From NCBI GenBank assembly GCA_029054485.1, contig JAIDFD010000058.1:1-6521 (forward strand): a DNA stretch of 6,521 bases. The letters run 5' to 3'. The DNA is from Clostridia bacterium. Lineage in GTDB: Bacteria; Bacillota; Clostridia; Christensenellales; Borkfalkiaceae. Under the pieces are notes generated by a model that saw only the letters and a program-made list of their open reading frames with translations, made no database searches and was not told the origin of the DNA. Shown here one piece after another: positions 1-6,188 of this stretch (within the stretch, counting starts at the first letter, position 1; each line of letters begins with the position of its first letter). The position numbers and the translations under genes are program-made.

Positions 1-2
1 TG

Positions 3-31
3 ATTATACCCTAAAAAATATATTCTGTCAA
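3..31 (-). promoter_or_regulatory. Consensus sigma-A-type promoter for a gene left of the window
   Basis: Read on the minus strand, a perfect TTGACA -35 box (26-31) is followed by a 17-bp spacer and a perfect TATAAT -10 box (3-8). Transcription would start a few bases beyond the left edge. It lies just past the terminator of the HD-phosphohydrolase gene, so the next leftward gene is probably an independent transcription unit. The gene itself is not visible. Confidence 0.75.
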
Positions 32-44
32 TTTTTAAACCGTG

Positions 45-85
45 AAAAAAAACAATGCGCCGCCGCGGAAATTCCGCGGCGGCGC
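45..85 (-). terminator. Rho-independent terminator of the uraA-upp-dgt operon
   Basis: A GC-rich inverted repeat pairs 57-70 with 72-85, giving a 14-bp stem that is nearly all G:C apart from its apex. On the minus strand it is followed, after a 4-nt gap, by a run of eight U residues (complement of A45-A52). It lies about 20 nt past the stop codon of the dGTPase-like gene, which makes it the natural end of that leftward operon. Confidence 0.93.
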
Positions 86-106
86 TATATGATATTTTTC
101 GATAAA

Positions 107-1303
107 TTAACCGAAGTAGCCCACGAACTTCACCCTTTCGTTCAGTTTATCATCGGGGTACAAAAACTTAAACGCCTCAAGAAAATAATCGTCCGTCATA
201 CTTGCCATAAAGTCGCACACAACGTCGTTTAAAATTAAATCCGATTTTTGTCCGCCGTAAAGCTCTTTATAGTTTTTGCTTACGATACCGTCATTGAGAT
301 AGTTGAGATAAATAAGCGAGTTTTTGTCCGCCTTGTCCAGCTCGTCCAAAAATCTGTAATACAGTCTTTCGAACATAGGCTTTACGCCGTCCTCATACTG
401 CGCGGTAGCCTGCTCGCTTTTATAAATTTTTTCGTAGTTCTCGTCCTTGGTCTTTTTAAGCGCATCGTACACGTCCGCACTTAAAGACAAGTAGGGCTTG
501 TCCATACTGTTTGCAACAACGTCCTCTACCACGTTTTTGATAATTTCCCTGTTACTGCTGCCTATACCGAAGTCGGTAAGCTCCAGTTTGATTTTAAGTC
601 GGTACAAAGCGTCCTGTCTGTCCTTGCCGAGATACGCGACCATATCGCTGAGCCTTACCACGCACCCCTCCATAGTGGACGGGTGCAGTCTGCCTATCGC
701 GGCTTGGTCAACGTAGCACTCTTCCAGAATTTTTTCAAACTCTTCAAAGCTCTTCTGCGGAGCGGGGCGGTATTCGCCGTTCACCTTTTCGCCGCAGTGG
801 CAAAGTATTCCGTCCAGAGTCTGCACCGTGAGTTTACTGTTCGAAATTTTCTGTAATACCCTCACGCCGTGAACGTTGTGATTGAAGTATCTTCCCGTAT
901 TTTTATTGTACAGCTCGCTCAAATACCACTCGCCACGGTGTCCGAAGGGCGTATGCCCTATGTCGTGACCGATTGAGATAGCCTCGATTAAATCGAGGTT
1001 CAGTCTTAACGCCCTGCCGATAGTCCGCGCTATGCGCGATACGAGCTGAATGTGCGAGGAACGGCGGGTTATATCATCGTTTTTATAGAACGAAAAAACC
1101 TGCGTTTTATCACTGCCGCGATTGTAAAAGGGGCAGTGAATAATTTTGTCCACGTCCACTAAAAAGGGCGGGCGGGTTACGTCTTCGTAGCACTCTTTTC
1201 TAACCGCCTGCGCGCTTTTGCAAGCGTACGGCGAGTATAAACTTTCCGTCCTTTCGGTGATTTTATTCAGTTCCTCAATCTGCTCGCGGGTAAAATGCTT
1301 CAT
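107..1303 (-). CDS. dgt: dGTPase-like HD-domain triphosphohydrolase
   Basis: A 398-residue protein of the deoxyguanosinetriphosphate triphosphohydrolase-like family, which hydrolyses dNTPs to deoxynucleosides and triphosphate in the cytoplasm. Visible hallmarks are a substrate-side SDKTQVF segment (64-70), the first metal-ligand His84 in RRSSHIQLV, the HD pair His113-Asp114 in GHDIGHTPFGHRGE (112-125), the FNHNVHG segment (140-146), and the last metal-ligand Asp220 in VVRLSDMVAYLGKD. All four HD-domain metal ligands are present, so it should be active. The C-terminal part (about 235-398) is less conserved. It is the third gene of the uracil operon, 9 nt after upp and in the same reading frame. 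The 20 nt before its ATG contain no Shine-Dalgarno motif, so it probably depends on ribosomes finishing upp. The start fits the family N-terminus. Which dNTP it prefers cannot be told from sequence; close relatives in Gram-positive bacteria differ in substrate and activator. Confidence 0.92.
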   Translation of the reverse strand: MKHFTREQIEELNKITERTESLYSPYACKSAQAVRKECYEDVTRPPFLVDVDKIIHCPFYNRGSDKTQVFSFYKNDDITRRSSHIQLVSRIARTIGRALRLNLDLIEAISIGHDIGHTPFGHRGEWYLSELYNKNTGRYFNHNVHGVRVLQKISNSKLTVQTLDGILCHCGEKVNGEYRPAPQKSFEEFEKILEECYVDQAAIGRLHPSTMEGCVVRLSDMVAYLGKDRQDALYRLKIKLELTDFGIGSSNREIIKNVVEDVVANSMDKPYLSLSADVYDALKKTKDENYEKIYKSEQATAQYEDGVKPMFERLYYRFLDELDKADKNSLIYLNYLNDGIVSKNYKELYGGQKSDLILNDVVCDFMASMTDDYFLEAFKFLYPDDKLNERVKFVGYFG

Positions 1304-1312
1304 TTTAAATAA

Positions 1313-1951
1313 TTATTTAGTGCCGAAAAGTCTGTCGCCGGCATCGCCCAATCCGGGGAGAATATATCCGTTTTCGTTAAGCTCTCTGTCGAGGGTGGAA
1401 ACGTAAACGGGAACGTCGGGGTGGTTTTCCGCAACCGTTTCGATTCCCTTAGGCGCGGCGATAATAGCCATAAACTTTATATTTTTGCAACCCCTCTTTT
1501 TCAGCGCGTCAAGCGCGTCCGAAGCCGAGCCGCCCGTGGCGAGCATGGGGTCGATTAAAAATACGGTCTTATGTTCGATTCCTTCGGGAAGCTTGCAGTA
1601 GTATTCCTGCGGCTGCAAGGTTTCCTCATCGCGGTACATTCCTATGTGTCCGACCTTTGCCGTGGGGAATACTCTATGAACGCCGTTGACCATTCCGAGT
1701 CCCGCGCGGAGAATAGGTACGATAGCTATAGAGTCATCGGGGACTCTGTACTGCGTTGTCGTTTCGAGCGGGGTTTCAACCTGCACGGGTTCGAGTTTGA
1801 CGTCGCGCATACTCTCGTAAGTCATAATGGTAGTTATCTCTTCAATAAGTTCGCGAAACTCTTTCATTCCAGTGTTCTTGTCGCGCAGAATTGAAATTTT
1901 GTGCTTAATCAAGGGGTGGTCGAATATAAATACGTTTTTATAATTCTTCAT
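1313..1951 (-). CDS. upp: Uracil phosphoribosyltransferase
   Basis: A 212-residue cytoplasmic enzyme, full length for the family (about 208-212), that joins uracil and PRPP to give UMP and pyrophosphate in pyrimidine salvage. The PRPP-binding loop is FLIDPMLATGGSASD (131-145). The uracil-binding C-terminal segment is NGYILPGLGDAGDR (194-207). The conserved PILRAGLGM stretch lies at 79-87. The ATG is preceded by a strong AGAGGAG site 7 nt upstream, inside the end of the permease gene. The two genes overlap by 14 nt, which points to translational coupling. With the uracil permease upstream it forms an import-and-capture pair: phosphoribosylation traps imported uracil in the cell. Confidence 0.98.
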   Translation of the reverse strand: MKNYKNVFIFDHPLIKHKISILRDKNTGMKEFRELIEEITTIMTYESMRDVKLEPVQVETPLETTTQYRVPDDSIAIVPILRAGLGMVNGVHRVFPTAKVGHIGMYRDEETLQPQEYYCKLPEGIEHKTVFLIDPMLATGGSASDALDALKKRGCKNIKFMAIIAAPKGIETVAENHPDVPVYVSTLDRELNENGYILPGLGDAGDRLFGTK

Positions 1952-3431
1952 TTTTATTCTCCTCTTTGGTGTTTTCCTGTACTTCTTCTATGGTAATCTG
2001 TTCGCCGTCGTTCTTCTTTTTGCGCCTGATATTTACAAGCACGTTTACGAGAATACCGAGTATCAGCGAGCATGCAACCGCGGTAATAGTTACTTCGCCG
2101 AAGGTAAGCACCAGTCCGCCTACGCCCGCGATGAGAATAACCGATACAACGAACAGGTTTTTGTTGTCGTTCAAGTCAACGCCCTGAATCATTTTAAGAC
2201 CGGACACAGCGATAAAGCCGTACAGAGCCACGCACACACCGCCCATTACGCAGGAGGGAATGGTTGCGAGGAAGGTAATAAACGGAGCTATGAACGAAAA
2301 CACAATCGCAAGTCCCGCAGTAACGATAATCGTTATAACCGAAGCGTTGCCCGAAATCGCCACGCAGCCAACCGACTCGCCGTAGGTCGTGTTGGGGCAG
2401 CCGCCGAACACCGCGCCCGCCATCGAGCCGATACCGTCGCCCAAAAGCGTGCGGGTAAGACCGGGGTCTTTCAAAAGGTCCGCTTCTATTATCGAAGATA
2501 TATTTTTATGGTCTGCGATATGCTCCGCAAACACAACGAACGCAACGGGAACATAAGCAACTGCAATCGTTCCTATGTAAGTGCCGATTTTAGACGTATC
2601 GCCCAAATCGCCGATTGCCGAGATAAATGCGAAGTCGGGATACCACTGCATTTGTTTGAAAAGTTCGAAGTTAATTACTTTGAGCGCGTCGCACTTAGCC
2701 GCATAGCCGATACCGGTGAAAGCCGCCGCAAGGACGTAGCCCGCTATGATACCTAAAATGAAAGGTATCATTTTCATAAGTTTTTTGCCGTAGACCGAGC
2801 AGACTATGGTAACGCCCAGAGTCACAAGTCCGCATACCAGCGCAACGAAGGGAGAGCATACCATTTTTGAAAACTCCTGCAATTCCATAACGGGAGCGCC
2901 GTTTTCAAAAACTCTGTTTCCAAGCTCGTCAAGTTTGAAACCCCAGTCTGTATAAATTTCAGTTACGTTGCCCGTCATCAAATCGCCTATCGCACTTCCC
3001 GCAAGCGAGAGTCCGATTATCGCAACCGTGGGGCCTATAACGACCGCGGGCATAATTTTGTCAATCCACTTTACGCCCGCAAATTTAACTATTACGGCGA
3101 TAATCACATACACAAGTCCCGCCAAAACCGCGCCTATGATAAGTCCGAGGTAGCCGAGCGCAAGAGTGGTTGCTCCCGCGAACGCCGCCGCCATCGAGCC
3201 TAAAAAGGCGAAGGAACTGCCGAGGAATACGGGGCTTTTGAACTTTGTGAACAAAAGGTAAACCACCGTTCCTACGCCAGCGCCGAAAAGCGCCGCCGAG
3301 ATAGACATTCCGTTTCCGACTATAATGGGCACTGCAATAGTTGCCGCGAGTATAGCGAGAAGCTGTTGAAGTGAGAACAGAATCAGCTGTCCTATCTTCG
3401 GTCTGTCTTTTACGCCGTAAATCATCTTCAT
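1938..3431 (-). CDS. uraA: NCS2-family uracil permease
   Basis: A 497-residue polytopic membrane protein of the nucleobase:cation symporter-2 family, most like UraA/PyrP uracil:proton symporters. Nearly the whole chain is hydrophobic helices. The family substrate-site motifs are present: FAEHIADHKN (301-310, with Glu303 and His308) and the NTTYGES signature (347-353, with Glu352), preceded by GDGIGS (331-336) and GGCPNTTYGE. QQLLAILAATIAVP (22-35) matches the family N-terminus. Compared with UraA (about 430 residues) it has an extra polar stretch at about 152-190 between membrane segments and a charged Lys/Glu-rich tail (469-497). The frame extends upstream to a TTG at 3509, but that TTG lies in the -35 box of the promoter. 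The ATG at 3431 has an AGAGGA site 9 nt away and is taken as the start. Being first in the operon with upp supports uracil as substrate over xanthine or other bases. Confidence 0.95.
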   Translation of the reverse strand: MKMIYGVKDRPKIGQLILFSLQQLLAILAATIAVPIIVGNGMSISAALFGAGVGTVVYLLFTKFKSPVFLGSSFAFLGSMAAAFAGATTLALGYLGLIIGAVLAGLVYVIIAVIVKFAGVKWIDKIMPAVVIGPTVAIIGLSLAGSAIGDLMTGNVTEIYTDWGFKLDELGNRVFENGAPVMELQEFSKMVCSPFVALVCGLVTLGVTIVCSVYGKKLMKMIPFILGIIAGYVLAAAFTGIGYAAKCDALKVINFELFKQMQWYPDFAFISAIGDLGDTSKIGTYIGTIAVAYVPVAFVVFAEHIADHKNISSIIEADLLKDPGLTRTLLGDGIGSMAGAVFGGCPNTTYGESVGCVAISGNASVITIIVTAGLAIVFSFIAPFITFLATIPSCVMGGVCVALYGFIAVSGLKMIQGVDLNDNKNLFVVSVILIAGVGGLVLTFGEVTITAVACSLILGILVNVLVNIRRKKKNDGEQITIEEVQENTKEENKNEEL

Positions 3432-3440
3432 TGTAAAATT

Positions 3441-3446
3441 TCCTCT
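3441..3446 (-). promoter_or_regulatory. Ribosome binding site that fixes the permease start
   Basis: AGAGGA on the minus strand, 9 nt before the ATG at 3431. A second in-frame ATG two codons later would be 15 nt away, too far. The upstream in-frame TTG at 3509 has no transcript to be read from if the promoter at 3481-3509 is correct. Confidence 0.75.
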
Positions 3447-3459
3447 TTTGTATTTTTCC

Positions 3460-3474
3460 GGCGGTCGCGCCGCC
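3460..3474 (-). other. Possible 5'-terminal stem-loop in the permease mRNA
   Basis: GGCGG and CCGCC arms (5 bp, all G:C, 5-nt loop) begin at the predicted +1 of the operon transcript. A hairpin at the extreme 5' end can protect mRNA from decay. It has no U-tract behind it, so it is not a terminator, and I see no match to a PyrR binding loop. Its function is inferred only. Confidence 0.35.
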
Positions 3475-3480
3475 TTATCA

Positions 3481-3509
3481 ACTATAACACAACTTGACGG
3501 AATTTGCAA
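3481..3509 (-). promoter_or_regulatory. Promoter of the uraA-upp-dgt operon
   Basis: Minus-strand TTGCAA (3504-3509), a 17-bp spacer and TATAGT (3481-3486) match the sigma-A consensus at 4/6 and 5/6. The predicted start is near 3474, giving a leader of about 43 nt that holds a small GC hairpin and the permease ribosome binding site. Confidence 0.7.
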
Positions 3510-3532
3510 TAAAACGGCGGCAATTACTTTCC

Positions 3533-3562
3533 TTCACTTTTTTTAATTAAGCCGAATATTAT
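3533..3562 (+). promoter_or_regulatory. Putative promoter of the amidase gene, predicted leaderless
   Basis: A TATTAT -10 box (3557-3562) ends exactly 6 nt before the ATG at 3569. A weak TTCACT -35 candidate (3533-3538) is 18 bp upstream. Transcription would begin at or next to the A of the start codon. No Shine-Dalgarno motif lies between, which is consistent with a leaderless mRNA. It is divergent from the uracil operon promoter, with about 95 bp between the two predicted starts. Confidence 0.5.
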
Positions 3563-3568
3563 AGTTTT

Positions 3569-4054
3569 ATGGAAATTATAGAGTATAACAGACAAGCCGC
3601 GGGCGAATACGCCAAAAAGTGGGCGTTCGGGCGCAACCCCGCCTTTTACGATTTTTCCAATATCGGCGGCGACTGCACCAACTTCGCTTCACAGTGCATT
3701 TACGCGGGCGCGGGTGTAATGAACTTTACGCCGACTTTCGGCTGGTATTACCTGTCCGTAAACGACAGAACGCCGTCCTGGACAGGGGTGGAGTTTTTGT
3801 ATAATTTTTTGGTCGGCAACGAGGGCGCGGGGCCGTTTGCTGAGGTAATTCCCGTTGATAAACTTGAAGTGGGCGACATTGTGCAACTGGGGCGGGCAAC
3901 GAGCGACTTTTACCACTCGCCCGTGGTGGTGAGAAACGACAACGGAAAAATTTACGTTGCCGCCCACACCTACGACGCGTACAACAAGCCACTCTCCTCT
4001 TATTCGTTCGCTCAGGCGCGCGGCATACATATTCTCGGCGTCAGAAAACCTTAG
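3569..4054 (+). CDS. Small Amidase_6-type (NlpC/P60-like fold) cysteine hydrolase
   Basis: A 161-residue protein matching the putative amidase domain family (Amidase_6) over its whole length. The N-terminal YNRQAAGEYAKKWAF (6-20) and FSNIGGDCTNFASQCIYAG (29-47) stretches are typical; Cys36 in GGDCTNFASQ is the likely nucleophile. GWYY (58-61), LEVGDIVQL (99-107), His116 in FYHSPVVV as the likely catalytic His, and AAHTYD (131-136) follow in the expected order. Members are thought to hydrolyse amide or peptide bonds, some in cell-wall contexts, but substrates are mostly unknown. There is no signal peptide, membrane segment or cell-wall binding domain, so it should stay in the cytoplasm unless exported by another route. 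It is a single gene between divergent and convergent neighbours. Homology begins at residue 6, so the ATG is well supported despite the missing ribosome binding site. Confidence 0.88.
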   Translation: MEIIEYNRQAAGEYAKKWAFGRNPAFYDFSNIGGDCTNFASQCIYAGAGVMNFTPTFGWYYLSVNDRTPSWTGVEFLYNFLVGNEGAGPFAEVIPVDKLEVGDIVQLGRATSDFYHSPVVVRNDNGKIYVAAHTYDAYNKPLSSYSFAQARGIHILGVRKP

Positions 4055-4171
4055 GTTTTACGGTCTTAATTGCGTTACATCTTGTTTTACTTTCGCGCAA
4101 GTCAAACTGAACGTTCCGTTTAATCCAGTATCTTTGCTTCATCATAAACAGCAAAACACAAGTCAAACATA

Positions 4172-4203
4172 AAGCCGCCCGAACCATTCGGTTCGGGCGG
4201 CTT
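4172..4203. terminator. Bidirectional hairpin terminator between convergent genes
   Basis: A perfect 14-bp stem (4172-4185 with 4190-4203) has an ATTC loop. On the minus strand it runs into a U-rich tail (complement of 4161-4173), so it best serves the leftward SDR gene with a 3' UTR of about 78 nt. On the plus strand the tail is poor in U, so it may end amidase transcripts only partly. Confidence 0.85.
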
Positions 4204-4265
4204 GTAAAATTCAAGTTTGATTAGTGTTTCGTCAATCAACCGGCAACGTAATTAAGATACGCCGC

Positions 4266-4280
4266 CAAGCCTAAGGCTTG
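4266..4280 (-). other. Small stem-loop touching the SDR stop codon
   Basis: CAAGCC (4266-4271) pairs with GGCTTG (4275-4280) around a 3-nt loop, directly after the TAA of the SDR gene on the minus strand. It has no U-tract and is too weak to be called a terminator. It could shield the 3' end or be chance. Confidence 0.3.
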
Positions 4281-5081
4281 TTATTTGGGCTGTTTGCCGA
4301 TATACGCGAGGATACCGCCGTCGACGTACAGGATATGTCCGTTTACCGCATTGGACGCGTCGGACGCAAGGAACACAGCGGGACCCGCAAGCTCTTCCGC
4401 TTCAAGCCACCTGCCCGCAGGGGTCTTTGCAATAATAAACGAGTCGAAGGGATGACGGCTGCCATCGGGCTGTCTTTCTCTCAAAGGCGCGGTCTGGGGA
4501 GTTGCAATATATCCCGGTCCTATGCCGTTGCACTGGATATTGTACTCGCCGTACTCCGAACAGATATTTTTGGTAAGCATTTTAAGTCCGCCCTTAGCCG
4601 CGGCATAAGCCGAAACGGTTTCTCTGCCCAGCTCGGACATCATCGAACAGATATTGATAATCTTGCCGTGTCCCTTTTTAATCATCGAGGGAATAACCGC
4701 TTTTGAAACGATAAAGGGTCCGTTCAGGTCGATGTCGATAACCTGTCTGAACTGCGCCGCGGTCATTTCGGTCATGGGTATACGCTTGATTATGCCCGCG
4801 TTGTTTACTAGAATATCGATAACCCCAACTTCCTTTTCTATTTTTTGAACCATTGCGTTTACCGCGTCCTCATCGGTAACGTCGCAGATATAGCCGTGCG
4901 CCTTTATGCCCGCTTCCTTATAAGCGGCAATACCCTTGTCCACGAGTTCCTTATTGATATCGTTGAAAACGATAGTCGCGCCCGCTTTCGCGAAGCCGCT
5001 TGCGATTGCAAAGCCTATTCCGTAAGAAGCACCCGTTACGAGTGCGATTTTTCCGTCGAGTCTGAAATCTTTCATTTCCAT
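4281..5081 (-). CDS. idnO: Gluconate 5-dehydrogenase-type short-chain dehydrogenase
   Basis: A 266-residue classical SDR that interconverts D-gluconate and 5-keto-D-gluconate with NAD(P)(H) in the cytoplasm. The nucleotide-binding motif is TGASYGIG (16-23), with DV (67-68) and NNAG (93-96). The catalytic tetrad is Asn120, Ser146, Tyr159 and Lys163 in the YAAAK segment. PGYIATPQTAP (189-199) is the substrate loop. The C-terminal stretch HPFDSFIIAKTPAGRW and the ending GGILAYIGKQP are the strongest clue, as they are distinctive of Gram-positive gluconate 5-dehydrogenases such as the Streptococcus suis enzyme. The related 2-deoxy-D-gluconate 3-dehydrogenase (KduD) is the main alternative. The first ATG is chosen because GGAG lies 10 nt upstream; a second ATG two codons on is farther away. 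It is a single-gene unit, with no kduI, KDG kinase or aldolase beside it, so its pathway partners are elsewhere. Confidence 0.93.
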   Translation of the reverse strand: MEMKDFRLDGKIALVTGASYGIGFAIASGFAKAGATIVFNDINKELVDKGIAAYKEAGIKAHGYICDVTDEDAVNAMVQKIEKEVGVIDILVNNAGIIKRIPMTEMTAAQFRQVIDIDLNGPFIVSKAVIPSMIKKGHGKIINICSMMSELGRETVSAYAAAKGGLKMLTKNICSEYGEYNIQCNGIGPGYIATPQTAPLRERQPDGSRHPFDSFIIAKTPAGRWLEAEELAGPAVFLASDASNAVNGHILYVDGGILAYIGKQPK

Positions 5082-5104
5082 AAAAATAAATCTCCAAAAT
5101 TTTT

Positions 5105-5150
5105 ATTGTACTCTTATTGTACCACATTTTTTTTATTTTGTACAGTACCG
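5105..5150. repeat. Phased TTGTAC repeats: candidate operator of the SDR gene
   Basis: Three direct copies of (A/T)TTGTAC start at 5105, 5116 and 5137, that is 11 and 21 bp apart, close to one and two helical turns. The third is followed by AGTACCG, giving an imperfect GTAC-A-GTAC dyad (5140-5147). They overlap the SDR promoter boxes. Part of the similarity arises because TACAAT is itself a -10 sequence. The regulator is unknown. Confidence 0.4.
5116..5144 (-). promoter_or_regulatory. Promoter of the SDR gene
   Basis: Minus-strand TGTACA (5139-5144), a 17-bp spacer and TACAAT (5116-5121) give a start near 5109 and a leader of about 27 nt with GGAG at 5092-5095. A second TACAAT (5105-5110) lacks a -35 box at proper distance. 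Confidence 0.6.
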
Positions 5151-5187
5151 TTAGAAAATTTTTCCAAAAACCGTTTTTTATCTTAAT

Positions 5188-5213
5188 AAAAGGCTTCCCG
5201 AGGGGAAGCCTTT
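5188..5213 (-). terminator. Rho-independent terminator of the lipoprotein gene
   Basis: AAAGGCTTCCC (5189-5199) pairs with GGGAAGCCTTT (5203-5213) around a GAG loop. On the minus strand the stem ends in a short U-run (UUUUAUU). It starts 14 nt after the lipoprotein stop codon and separates that gene from the SDR promoter. Confidence 0.88.
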
Positions 5214-5226
5214 GTAAAAATTTTAA

Positions 5227-6093
5227 TTAATCGTAGATAGAAGCCTGAATAACTATATGCGCGTTTCTGTAAACCACAAAAAGAAAAATGTCTTTATCAT
5301 TCACCTTGTAATCAACCGTAAACATGACCGTTGCACGGCTGTCATTAACCATATAAAAATGTTCGTGGTTATATTCCTTATCTTCGAACTCGGCACCCTC
5401 GCCACGGTCCTTTATATGTTCATCGTAAAGCAATTTAACAAAGTTATCAAACTCGGTTTTGGTCGTGTTCTCAACCGCAAACTGTAATCCTTCGCCGCCC
5501 ACGTCGGATATTTTGCCCAGAATATCGCCGTCAGGCGCAGCTACGCCCTCCCAGCCTAAAATCGCAAGCTCATCATCGGTGAACCAGGTCTTATTGTCGT
5601 TTATTATGCCGTCCCAGTACTCTACGACAATACTGTTTACATTGGCTTTTTCAATATCGAGTAAAAGCTGTTCCGCATTGTAGTCGCCGCTGTCCGCTTT
5701 GTAATAGAAAACCGAACAAGTATACTGGTCGTCCGAAACAACGTAGGTTGCAATGAACGAGCTATAGTAGGTCTGCGCGCTCTTCAAGCCGTCAAGCTCC
5801 GAAGCTTCATCGAATATATTTTTGTTTGCGGGGATTTTCGTATAGCACTCCGAAGCGAGCGCATCGAAGTCCTCTTCGGTCGCGCCGTTCCACACAATCG
5901 AAATACCCGCATCGCCCGATGCTGACTTATTCTTTACACTGGCAACTTCGAGTTCGGGCAGATTGAGAGTTTCGGAAGTTATTCCGACGTTGGACCACTT
6001 TACGTCCGAAATATCCTTAGGCTCGTTGCAGGCAAACAAAAAGCAGGTTGCCGCCGTCAAAGCGCATGTTAAGCCTATAATTCCTTTTTTCAT
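5227..6093 (-). CDS. Lipoprotein of unknown function with two similar halves
   Basis: A 288-residue protein I cannot assign to a named family. It begins with a short Lys-Lys-Gly n-region, a hydrophobic stretch (4-20) and a lipobox-like Leu19-Phe20-Ala21-Cys22. Phe at -2 is atypical, but Cys22 followed by Asn fits lipidation, so it is probably anchored outside the membrane. The mature part is acidic (many Asp/Glu) and looks duplicated. GISIVWNGATEEDFD (63-77) resembles GLQFAVENTTKTEFD (202-216), and each is followed by an aromatic beta-rich stretch ending VFYYKA (128-133) or VVYRNA (273-278). It could be two copies of a small alpha/beta fold. A strong AAGGAG lies 8 nt before the ATG. It is a single-gene unit with its own terminator and two candidate promoters, one carrying an apparent repressor site next to the divergent regulator gene. 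A role in sensing, binding or stress at the cell surface is conceivable but not shown. Confidence 0.85.
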   Translation of the reverse strand: MKKGIIGLTCALTAATCFLFACNEPKDISDVKWSNVGITSETLNLPELEVASVKNKSASGDAGISIVWNGATEEDFDALASECYTKIPANKNIFDEASELDGLKSAQTYYSSFIATYVVSDDQYTCSVFYYKADSGDYNAEQLLLDIEKANVNSIVVEYWDGIINDNKTWFTDDELAILGWEGVAAPDGDILGKISDVGGEGLQFAVENTTKTEFDNFVKLLYDEHIKDRGEGAEFEDKEYNHEHFYMVNDSRATVMFTVDYKVNDKDIFLFVVYRNAHIVIQASIYD

Positions 6094-6122
6094 ATTCTTT
6101 TCTCCTTTTCTTTTTTAAGCTA

Positions 6123-6151
6123 ATTTTATTGGAATTTAAGTCGGGTGTCAA
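6123..6151 (-). promoter_or_regulatory. Proximal promoter P1 of the lipoprotein gene
   Basis: Minus-strand TTGACA (6146-6151), a 17-bp spacer and TAAAAT (6123-6128) match consensus at 6/6 and 5/6. The predicted start near 6116 leaves a leader of about 23 nt containing the ribosome binding site at 6102-6107. No dyad overlaps it, so it may be the unregulated promoter. Confidence 0.78.
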
Positions 6152-6188
6152 GCGAATTTTTCAATCCTGAACCGCAAATTCCGATATT

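Larger units (their letters stand above)
4055..4280. other. Convergent intergenic region with terminator
   Basis: This 226-bp stretch between the convergent amidase and SDR genes holds the strong hairpin at 4172-4203 and a small stem next to the SDR stop. I see no credible coding frame with a ribosome binding site. The phrase AAGTCAAAC occurs twice (near 4099 and 4160), too short to interpret. Confidence 0.6.

Noticed and set aside
3432..3509. 26-residue N-terminal extension of the permease from a TTG codon
   Set aside because: The TTG lies in the likely -35 box, and the internal ATG at 3431 has a good ribosome binding site and the family N-terminus.
3689..4030. 113-codon open frame on the minus strand, antisense to the amidase gene
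   Set aside because: It lies wholly inside a gene with clear family motifs, and its product is Arg/Val-rich with no recognisable domain; a shadow of the GC-rich coding strand.
3957..4172. 71-codon plus-strand frame running out of the amidase gene into the intergenic region
   Set aside because: Most of it overlaps the amidase in another frame; the product is low-complexity Thr/Ser-rich and lacks a ribosome binding site.
4217..4239. TTGATT/AATCAA inverted repeat as a possible small RNA or terminator
   Set aside because: Only 6 bp and A/T-rich, with an 11-nt loop; it is expected by chance in an AT-rich spacer.
4278..4706. 142-codon plus-strand open frame antisense to the SDR gene
   Set aside because: It is opposite a strongly conserved SDR, and the protein shows no motif or ribosome binding site.
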